A stretch of DNA of 64,000 nucleotides, taken from contig NZ_LZIR01000081.1 of the NCBI RefSeq assembly GCF_001667035.1, positions 83,068 to 147,067 of the forward strand, written 5' to 3'. Below, piece by piece: positions 25,974 through 33,700 of this stretch (within the stretch, counting starts at the first letter, position 1; the number at the start of each line of letters is the position of its first letter). Made by a program: the position numbers and the translations under genes. The notes beneath the pieces are model-generated. The model saw only the letters and a program-made list of their open reading frames with translations. It had not been told where the DNA came from and ran no database searches. This stretch comes from Mycobacterium sp. 852002-51057_SCH5723018 (GTDB lineage Bacteria > Actinomycetota > Actinomycetes > Mycobacteriales > Mycobacteriaceae).

Positions 25974-27575
25974 ATGCCGAGAAACGACCGAAAGCTGATC
26001 GCCGGACGTTCGGTCCGTTGGGACGACGAACGCGCCGCCGACGCCTACGCGCGCGGCTGGTGGGTTCGCGGCACCCTGGCCGGCTCGCTGCGCGAGGCAG
26101 CACGACTTACGCCGCAACGGCCGGCGGTGGTCGACGGCGATCGGCGGGTGGACTGCCGCACCCTGTGCCAGCAGGCGACGACGCTGGCGCACGCCCTGCA
26201 CGCCCGCGTTCCGCCCGGCAGCGTGGTGTCGTTCATGTTGCCCAACTGGCATGAGGCCGCGGTCGTCTACCTGGCCGCGACGCTGGCCGGAATGGTGGCC
26301 AACCCCATCCTGCCGTCGATGCGGGACCGGGAACTGCGTTTCATCCTCGAGGACGCCGACAGCCGCGTGGTGTTTGTCCCCTCGCGTTTCGGCCGCCACG
26401 ACTACACCGCGATGCTGGCCCGGGTGACCGCTCAGCTGGAGTCACCGCCCGAGGTGGTGGTGGTCCGCGGGGATGCCGGTGCCGGCCAGACGCCGTTTAC
26501 CTCGCTGCTCGACGAACCGGCGCCGCCGCGACCGCTGCCCACCGTCGACCCCGACGCGGTGCGCATGATCCTCTACACGTCGGGGACCACCGGGCGCCCG
26601 AAAGGCGTGCTGCACAGCCATAATTCGATTCATGCGCTGATTCGTCAGATCCGTGATCATTGGCTGGTCGAGCCGGGCGACGCGTTTCTGGTCGCGTCGC
26701 CGATCGCTCACATCGGCGGCTCCATCTACGCTTTCGAGTGCCCGCTGCTGCTCGGTACGACCGCTGTGCTGATGGACCGGTGGGACGCCGACGAGGCGGT
26801 CCGGCTCGTGCTCGCGCAGCGGTGCACCCACATGGCCGGGGCGACGCCGTTTTTAGAGCAACTGCTCGCCGCCGCGCAGCGCGCCGGCACGCGGCTGCCC
26901 GACCTGAAGCTGTTCGTGTGTGGCGGCGCCTCGGTGTCGCCGTCGTTGATCCGCAGGGCCGCATCGTATTTCGAGCGGGCGGCGGTGACCCGGGTTTACG
27001 GGTCGACAGAGGTTCCGGTCACCACGATCGGGTCGCCCCGCGACGTCGATCGCGCCGCCGACACCGACGGACGCGTCGGCCTGGCCGCCATCAAGCTCGT
27101 CGCGGGCGAAATCCGCGCGCGCGGACCGCAGATGCTGGTCGGGTATCAGCACCGCGACGACGAGGCCGAAGCCTTTGATGCCGAGGGATATTTCCGCACC
27201 GGAGACCTTGGGCGTTGGGTCGACGACGACTACTTGCTGGTGACCGGGCGGGCCAAGGACATCATCATCCGCAACGGCGAGAACATCTCACCTAAGGAGG
27301 TCGAGGACATCCTGGCGACCCACCCGGGCATCGCCGAGATCGCCATCGTCGGGCTGCCGGATGAGCGGACCGGAGAGCGCGCCTGCGCCGTGGTCGTTCC
27401 CACGGCCAGACCGGGCCCGGACGTCGTGTCCTTGCGCGGCTTCCTGGAGGACGCCGGCTTGGCCCGCTTCAAAACGCCCGAGCAGGTGGTCATTTGGGAC
27501 GTCTTACCCAAAAACGACGCGGGGAAGATACTCAAGCACCAGATCAAGGCGGCGCTGATGGAAGCAGGCCATTGA
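25974..27575 (+). CDS. Acyl-CoA ligase, ANL superfamily (island FadD)
   Basis: 533 residues. ATP-binding loop ILYTSGTTGRPKGVLHSH near residue 200; core motifs VYGSTEVPVTT, GYFRTGDLGRW, and hinge GRAKDIIIRNGENISPKEVE; C-terminal adenylation lysine in KNDAGKILKHQIK near 522. It resembles cyclohexanecarboxylate- or steroid side-chain type CoA ligases more than long-chain FadDs, but this is impression only. Fifteen bases after the GntR stop and two before the next SDR start, it is part of the rightward operon. Probable role: activation of the ring-opened acid (or the substrate itself) with CoA before beta-oxidation. Confidence 0.9.
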   Translation: MPRNDRKLIAGRSVRWDDERAADAYARGWWVRGTLAGSLREAARLTPQRPAVVDGDRRVDCRTLCQQATTLAHALHARVPPGSVVSFMLPNWHEAAVVYLAATLAGMVANPILPSMRDRELRFILEDADSRVVFVPSRFGRHDYTAMLARVTAQLESPPEVVVVRGDAGAGQTPFTSLLDEPAPPRPLPTVDPDAVRMILYTSGTTGRPKGVLHSHNSIHALIRQIRDHWLVEPGDAFLVASPIAHIGGSIYAFECPLLLGTTAVLMDRWDADEAVRLVLAQRCTHMAGATPFLEQLLAAAQRAGTRLPDLKLFVCGGASVSPSLIRRAASYFERAAVTRVYGSTEVPVTTIGSPRDVDRAADTDGRVGLAAIKLVAGEIRARGPQMLVGYQHRDDEAEAFDAEGYFRTGDLGRWVDDDYLLVTGRAKDIIIRNGENISPKEVEDILATHPGIAEIAIVGLPDERTGERACAVVVPTARPGPDVVSLRGFLEDAGLARFKTPEQVVIWDVLPKNDAGKILKHQIKAALMEAGH

Positions 27576-27577
27576 AA

Positions 27578-28369
27578 ATGCCGGAAATGCAGGAAATGCA
27601 GGTAGCGATCGTAACCGGGGCCAGCGGCGGCATCGGCTCGGCTTGCGCGGCAAAGCTGGCCGCGATGGGCATCGCGGTGCTGGTGACCGGGAGGAACCAG
27701 GACAGGCTCGCCGAATTGGCCGGGAACATCGGCGATCCGGACCGGGTCGCCACGCTTGCCGTGGACCTGAAGGACGACGACGCACCGAAGCGAATCACCG
27801 ACCTCGCCGTCCACAGATGGGGCCACGTCGACTTCTTGATCAACATCGCCGGGATCGGCAGTCCCAAGCCGGTGCACGAGACCGACGACGAAACGTTGGA
27901 CCACTTCCTCGATCTCATGCTGCGAGCGCCGTTTCGACTGATCCGTGAGGTGCTGCCCCACATGCGGCCCGGCTCGGCGATCATCAACGTCACGTCGACC
28001 TTCGCGGTCGTCGGCGGCCTTCGCGGCGGCGCCTACTCGGCGGCCAAGGGCGGGCTCACGGCGCTCACCACCCACATCGCCTGCCAATACGGGGCACAGG
28101 GAATCCGGTGTAACGCGGTGGCTCCCGGGGTAATTCAGACGCCGATGACCGAGCATCGTCTGCAGGATGAGCGCTTTCGGCGGATGAATATCGAGATGAC
28201 GCCGCATCAGCGGTTGGGCACGGTCGACGACGTTGCGAGCACCGTGGCGTTCCTGTGTTCCCCGGGGGGCGCCTTCATCAACGGCCAGACGATCGTCGTC
28301 GACGGCGGTTGGAGCTCGACGAAGTACCTCTCCGATTTGGCGCTGAATTCCGAGTGGACACCGCGCTGA
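27578..28369 (+). CDS. SDR oxidoreductase, last gene of the rightward island operon
   Basis: 263 residues, classical SDR: VAIVTGASGGIGSACAAKLA, INIAGIG in place of NNAG, catalytic NVTSTFAVVGGLRGGAYSAAK, and GQTIVVDGGWS. The start is ATG 27578, two bases after the ligase stop (TGA-AA-ATG); the leader MPEMQEMQ contains two more in-frame ATGs, so the exact start is uncertain by up to six codons. It likely oxidises or reduces a hydroxyl/keto group of a CoA-bound or free intermediate. Its stop codon directly abuts the stop of the convergent SRPBCC gene (TGATCA). Confidence 0.88.
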   Translation: MPEMQEMQVAIVTGASGGIGSACAAKLAAMGIAVLVTGRNQDRLAELAGNIGDPDRVATLAVDLKDDDAPKRITDLAVHRWGHVDFLINIAGIGSPKPVHETDDETLDHFLDLMLRAPFRLIREVLPHMRPGSAIINVTSTFAVVGGLRGGAYSAAKGGLTALTTHIACQYGAQGIRCNAVAPGVIQTPMTEHRLQDERFRRMNIEMTPHQRLGTVDDVASTVAFLCSPGGAFINGQTIVVDGGWSSTKYLSDLALNSEWTPR

Positions 28370-28831
28370 TCAGGCGGATTCGAAGTGCCGGCGGATCCCG
28401 GCCAGCATGGCGGTGTGCCCCTTGACCGCCTCACGCGTGGTCACCGGCGCCAGCGGCCGGGGCGCGGCTATCCGGATTCGCTCGGTGATCCTGGTGCCGC
28501 CGTCGATCGGCGTGAAGCTCACCGTTCCGCGCAGGCGCACGCCGGGTGACTGATCGGCCTCGGTCAGGACGTCGCCGTGAGCTTGGACGTGCAGCCGTGC
28601 CCGGTAGGTGATCCGAAGTGACAAGGGGCCCAATGGAATTCGGTCTACCACCTGGTAGCTCTGCAAGTAACCGCCCGGCGTTTCGGTGCGCGACGTGGCC
28701 TGCACGGACACGATCAGCGGATGCACCAGCCTGAGGTTGTCGAGATCGACGTAGAAGTCGCGGACGGCGCCCGGCGGCGCCGGAACATCTTCGGACAGCG
28801 CCCGCTCGGCATGGGCCAGCCACCAGCTCAC
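28370..28831 (-). CDS. SRPBCC-family (polyketide cyclase/START-like) protein
   Basis: 153 residues with the START/Bet v1-like pattern: LSEDVPAPPGAVRDFYVDLDNLRLVHPLIVSVQ, then alternating strands and a long C-terminal helix (AVKGHTAMLAGIRRHFES). These proteins bind hydrophobic ligands; no enzymatic role can be read. The probable GTG start overlaps the TGA of the rhomboid gene (GTGA), so the two are translationally coupled. No ATG is available near the beginning of the fold. It marks the island boundary: upstream it is tied to a conserved backbone gene, downstream it abuts the island SDR. Confidence 0.78.
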   Translation of the reverse strand: MSWWLAHAERALSEDVPAPPGAVRDFYVDLDNLRLVHPLIVSVQATSRTETPGGYLQSYQVVDRIPLGPLSLRITYRARLHVQAHGDVLTEADQSPGVRLRGTVSFTPIDGGTRITERIRIAAPRPLAPVTTREAVKGHTAMLAGIRRHFESA

Positions 28832-29694
28832 AGGGACAGTTCCGTAACGAGATCGGCTGTGCGCCACCAGACCAGCGCGGCGAACACCGCCAAGACGAGG
28901 ATCGTCGCCGCGGCCTGGATCTGGTTGCGGCGTTCCCGCGGCGGGTAGACGTAGGCCACGGCGACCAGTCCGCCCGTGACGAGTCCGCCGACGTGCCCCT
29001 GCCAGCTGATCCGTTGCGAACTGATCGCCGGGACGACGAACGTGAAGACCAGGTTGACGACTATGACCGCGACCACCCAGCGGACGTCGAGGGTGAGCCG
29101 CTTCGCCACCACGAACGTGGCACCGAAGAGGCCGAAGATCGCGCCCGAAGCGCCCGCCGTCGCCGTGTTGAGCGGCGAGATCAGGTAGACCAGTACCGAC
29201 CCGCCCAGCCCGCTCAACGCATACAGCGCGCCGAAGCGCAACCGGCCCAACCACATTTCGAGCGGTGGGCCCACGACATACAGCGCCCACATGTTGAACA
29301 GCAAATGCGTTGCGCCGTAATGCAAAAACGCCGCGGTCGCCAGCCGGTACAACTGACCGTCGGCGACGGCCGGTGGCCACAGGCTGAGCTGCTGCTCGAA
29401 ATTCCCCGACGCCATTTGCGCGATGAAAACCGCGACGTTGATCGCGATCAGCGCATAGGTGACCACGGGCGTGGCCGACCGCTGCAGCCCCCCGAAGCGG
29501 GTCCGCGGCTGTCGGATCGAGCGGGCACCGGCCTCCACACACTCCACGCACTGGTGACCCACGGCAGCGGCGCGCATGCAGTCCCCGCAGATGTAGCGTT
29601 CGCACCGGTTGCAGCGCACGTAGGTCTGGCGCCCGGGATGCCGGTAACAGGTCGGCTCCTCGGCCGGCGATTCCGGCGCGCTGGGTGCACTCAC
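28828..29694 (-). CDS. Rhomboid-family intramembrane serine protease with N-terminal zinc finger (Rv0110-like)
   Basis: 288 residues. An N-terminal B-box-like zinc module uses C16/H19, C28/C31, C36/C39 and later Cys/His residues. Six or seven membrane helices follow. The rhomboid catalytic dyad is intact: S183 in TAGASGAIFGLFG and H234 in WQGHVGGLVTG, with the supporting H130 and N134 in HLLFN. It cleaves membrane-embedded substrates, which are unknown in mycobacteria. It matches Rv0110, whose H37Rv neighbour Rv0111 is 13 kb away here. It is coupled to a downstream SRPBCC gene. The start at 29694 gives the full zinc finger; shorter annotations would lose it. Confidence 0.92.
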   Translation of the reverse strand: MSAPSAPESPAEEPTCYRHPGRQTYVRCNRCERYICGDCMRAAAVGHQCVECVEAGARSIRQPRTRFGGLQRSATPVVTYALIAINVAVFIAQMASGNFEQQLSLWPPAVADGQLYRLATAAFLHYGATHLLFNMWALYVVGPPLEMWLGRLRFGALYALSGLGGSVLVYLISPLNTATAGASGAIFGLFGATFVVAKRLTLDVRWVVAVIVVNLVFTFVVPAISSQRISWQGHVGGLVTGGLVAVAYVYPPRERRNQIQAAATILVLAVFAALVWWRTADLVTELSL

Positions 29695-29771
29695 CGCACC
29701 ATTTTCGCCCGCGGCGCGGTATTTTGCGGACCGCCGCGGTGCCTTACTGTGTGTGGCGTGGAGTCACCGAG

Positions 29772-30146
29772 GTGACCGAAGTCGGCGCCGGCATCGTCGA
29801 GCGCTATTTGGAGTGCCTGGCCGCACACGATTGGGACGGCCTGGCCACCACGATTGCCGACGAAGGCTTGACCCGTGAGGGCCCGTTCTGCGACGTGGTC
29901 GAGGGCAAGCAGCACTACGTCGCCTATCTGCGCAAGGTGCTCACCAATCTCGAGGGCCACCGGCTACAGGTGCAACGGGTTTCGCACGTGAACGCCCGGT
30001 TGTCCTACGTCGAGTTGACCGAGGCGTTTGAGATCGACGGCGCCCCCGCCGCGTGGCCCGAGTGCATCCTCTTCGAGCAAGCCGACGACGGGCTGATCTC
30101 TCGCGTCAGCGTTTTCTTCAAACAGCCACAGGCCGGCCCCACTTAG
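29772..30146 (+). CDS. NTF2/SnoaL-like small protein
   Basis: 124 residues with the NTF2-like fold signature: VERYLECLAAHDWDGLATTIADEGLTREGPFCDVVEGKQHYVAYLRKVL, then strands through YVELTEAFEIDG and ISRVSVFFKQPQ. The acidic pocket resembles limonene-epoxide-hydrolase or ketosteroid-isomerase relatives, but catalytic residues are not identifiable with confidence. GTG 29772 has GGAG eight bases upstream and is preferred; GTG 29751 is also in frame. It is divergent from the rhomboid gene, 77 bp apart. Confidence 0.75.
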   Translation: MTEVGAGIVERYLECLAAHDWDGLATTIADEGLTREGPFCDVVEGKQHYVAYLRKVLTNLEGHRLQVQRVSHVNARLSYVELTEAFEIDGAPAAWPECILFEQADDGLISRVSVFFKQPQAGPT

Positions 30147-30189
30147 CGGTCTATTCCCTCGCCCGTGGAATTGACCTAACGTGTGATAG

Positions 30190-30414
30190 ATGGAGCCAGA
30201 CGGAACGCCGGAGACGGTGCCGGTCGAGAAATTGCACTCGGGCGACCCGATCACCGATTGTGGTCAGCGGTACATAGTTCTCGAATCGAAAGCGCTCGGC
30301 GATAGCTGCGTGGTCCTCGAACTCGAGTCCAGAGTGGACCATCAGTTGCAGGTTATCGAGAAATCCTTTCCGGCCGGGTACCACGTCGGCCGTGCCAACC
30401 ACCGAATTTTGTAG
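30190..30414 (+). CDS. Small conserved-looking protein of unknown function
   Basis: 74 residues, reading EPDGTPETVPVEKLHSGD, a central CGQRYIVLE...GDSCVVLELES strand pair and a basic C-terminal end. Third-position GC is about 70 percent, lower than the neighbours but still biased for coding. It resembles the compact beta-rich small proteins mycobacteria carry as singletons. No motif, membrane segment or signal peptide is seen. It starts 44 bp after the NTF2-like gene on the same strand and could be its operon partner. It might also be a spurious reading frame. Confidence 0.5.
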   Translation: MEPDGTPETVPVEKLHSGDPITDCGQRYIVLESKALGDSCVVLELESRVDHQLQVIEKSFPAGYHVGRANHRIL

Positions 30415-30793
30415 CCGTTTTCCTCTCGCAAAGCCGCGACACGTAGCCGTTCGACGGCTACCGCGCATTCACGCCATTCGAGGCGCGCCGGCTCCGGCAA
30501 ATGCCAAAACCGTTGGCGCGCAATACTAATCGCTCGGCCGGTCGCGGCCGCCGCCGGTGACGAGGGCTTGTTGCCCGAAGTCCGCATCCGCGCGTGCCCG
30601 TCGACACGTTTGACCGTGCCCTCAAACCGGTAACCTTGCTGCCAGGGACGCGATTGCACCCCTGATAACTGAGCGGATCGACCCGCCACACATGGTTGGT
30701 GTTATCGCGTGGCCGTCCTGGAGCGCATCTGTGGACAGGCCCCTGACACGCCAGGATCATTGGGCGCGGTAGACGTAATCGAAGGGTGACGGA
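30415..30793. other. 379-bp intergenic region before ctpI
   Basis: I see no gene here. A minus-strand reading frame at 30342-30689 has poor codon bias (about 60 percent GC3) and overlaps the small gene upstream, so it was not called. The last 100 bp before the GTG of ctpI must hold its promoter; no clear metal-regulator operator or riboswitch fold is visible. Confidence 0.5.
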
Positions 30794-33700
30794 GTGAAGA
30801 TTCCTGGTGTGGCCAGCGTCGTCGCCGGCGAGGCGGGCGGGGCCGCACAAGTGTTGCGGGCCGGCGTGTCGACCGCGGCCGGCGCGGCCGGCACCGTGCA
30901 GACGCTCACCAGCCCGGTCGCCGAGCTGGCCGGCCCGGTGGTTCACTCGATGGCCCAAACGACGGGCCGCGCGATCGGGATAGGCGTCACCTCCGACAGC
31001 TCCAACGGCGTCGCGCCGCCGGTGCGCTGGCAGAGCGGGCGGCGCGTGCACCTCGACCTGGACCCGCTGCTGCCCTTCCCCGCGTGGCACGAGCACGCGC
31101 CGGTCGTCGAGGAGCCGGTTCGCCGGATCCCCGGCGTGGCCACGGCGCACGTCGAGGGCGCCCTTGGCCGGCTCGTGGTCGAGCTGGACAGCGCGGCCGA
31201 CGGCGACCGTGTTTTGGACGAGATACGGGAGACCGTCTGCAACGTGGCCGCCGACCTCGCCATGGCCGGGCCCACGTCGGCAACGCGGACCGCACCCTTC
31301 GCCGACCCGGGCAACCCGTTGGCGATCCTGGTGCCGGTAACCGCCGCGGCGATGGACGTCGCCGCGATCGGCGCCGCGGTCACCGGCTGGCTGGGCCGGC
31401 TGCCCGTCGCGCCGCGAAGCGCGCGCGCCGCGGCCGCCCTGCTGAATCACCAGCCGCGCGTGGTCGCCGTCCTGGAATCGCGGCTGGGTCGGGTCGGCAC
31501 CGACATCGCACTCAGCGCCTCGACCGCCTTGGCCAACGGGCTGACCCAGGCGGTCGGCACCCCCCTGCTCGATCTCGCGCAACGCAGCCTGCAGATCTCC
31601 GAGGCGTCGGCGCACCGTCAGCGATGGCGCGAGCGGGAGCCGGAGCTGGCCTCGCCCAAGCGGCCCCAGGCCCCGGTGGTCCCCGTCATCTCGTCGGCCG
31701 GGCCCAAGTCCCAGGCGCCGCGCCACAACTGGGCGGCCGCGGCCGCGGGTGAGGTTTCGCATGTCATGGTCGGGGGGGCCATCGACGCCGCCATCGACAC
31801 CGCGAAGGGCTCGATGGCAGGTCCGGTGGAGGAGTACGCCGATCAGGCCGCCAACGCCTCGTTGATCGCCGCGGCGGGCGCGCTGCTGGCCGGCGGCGGC
31901 ACCGAAGACGCGGCCGGGGCGCTGCTGGCCGGCGTGCCGAGGGCCGCGCACGTGGGCCGCCAGACGTTCGCCGCGGTATTGGGCCGCGGGCTCGCCAACG
32001 CCGGGCAACTGATCCTCGACCCCGGCGCTCTGCGCCGCCTGGACCGGGTGAAGGTCGTCGTGATCGACGGGGCCGCGCTGCGCGGTGACCACCGCGCCGT
32101 GTTGGTGGCCCGGGGAGACCTGCCCGGCTGGGACGAGGACCGCGTCTACGAGGTGGCCGACGCGCTGCTGCACGGCGAGGAGGCCCCCGAGCCCGATCCC
32201 GACGAGCTGCCGGCCACCGGGGCCCGCCTGCACTGGCTGCGGGCGCAGGGACCGTCGACGACCCCCGCCCAGGGGCTCGAACACGCCGACCTCGTGGTCG
32301 ACGGCGAACGCGTCGGCAGCGTCGACGTGGGCTGGGAGGTCGACCCGTTCGCGATCCCGCTGCTGCAGACCGCGCACCGCACCGGCGCTCGGGTGGTGTT
32401 GCGCCACGTCGCCGGCACCGAGGATCTGACCGCCAGCGTCGCCGTGAGTCACCCGGCGGGGACCCCGCTGCTCAGGTTGGTGCGCGACCTGCGGACCGAT
32501 CGCGGCCCGGTGCTGCTGATCACCGCGCTGCACCGCGACTTCGCGTCGACCGACACGCTGGCCGCCCTGGCCATCGCCGACGTCGGGATAGCCCTCGACG
32601 ACCCGCAAGCGGCGACCCCGTGGACCGCCGACATCATCACCGGCACCGATCTGGCCGCGGCGGTCCGCATCTTGTCCGCGCTGCCGGTCGCGCGGGAGGC
32701 CACCGAGTCGTCGGTGCGCCTCGCCAAGGGCGGCAGCACCCTGGCCGGGCTGCTGTTGGTGACCGGGGAACCCGGCTCGGTCAACCCGTTGGCCCTGCAG
32801 CGCTGGCTCAATCCGGTGAACGCGGCCGCCGCGGCCGCGTTGATGTCGGGCGCCTTCTCGGCCACCCGGGCGCTGCGGCAGCCGGACCCGACGCCCCAGC
32901 CGCTGACCGCCTGGCACGCCCTTGACCCCGAGATCGTCTACTCGCGGTTGGCAAGCCGCACCCGACCCTTGGCCGTCGAGCCCGGTACCGCGCCGTGGCG
33001 ACAGCTCCTCGGCGACCTGTCCTACAACCCGGTCATCGCGCCGCTGCGGGGCCCGGCCACCCGGGTGGGGCGGCTGCTGTCGGCGACACGGGCCGAGCTC
33101 GCCGATCCGCTGACACCGATCCTCGCGGTGGGAGCGGCGGCCTCGGCAATCGTTGGCAGCAATGTGGACGCGCTGCTGGTCGCGGGCGTGATGACGGCCA
33201 ACGCGCTTGCCGGTGGGGTGCAGCGGTTGCGGGCCGAGGCGGCGGTGGCCGAGCTGTTCGCCGAACAGGATCAACACGCGCGCCGCGTCGTTTTGCCCAC
33301 GGTCGCCACGGCGCACCGCCGGCTGGAGGCGGCCCGTTCCATCGAGCGGACCGTCACGGTCAGCGCGAAATCGCTGCGCCCGGGCGACATCATCGACCTG
33401 GCCGCCCCGGAGGTGGTGCCCGCGGACGCAAGACTGCTGGTGGCCGACGACCTCGAGGTCGACGAGTCCTTCCTCACCGGAGAGTCGCTGCCGGTGGACA
33501 AGCAGGTCGAGCCCGTCGCGGTCGCCGACACCGACCGGGCCAGCATGCTGTTCGAGGGCAGCACCATCGTCGCCGGGCGCGCCCGCGCGATCGTCGTGGC
33601 CACCGGCGCCGGGACCGCGGCGCAACGCGCGATCACGGCGATCTCCGATGTCGAGTCCGCCGCGGGCGTGCAGGCGCGGCTGCGTGAGCTGACCAGCAAG

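Noticed and set aside
30342..30689. Minus-strand 115-codon frame upstream of ctpI
   Set aside because: Third-position GC only about 60 percent, overlaps the small plus-strand gene, no motif.
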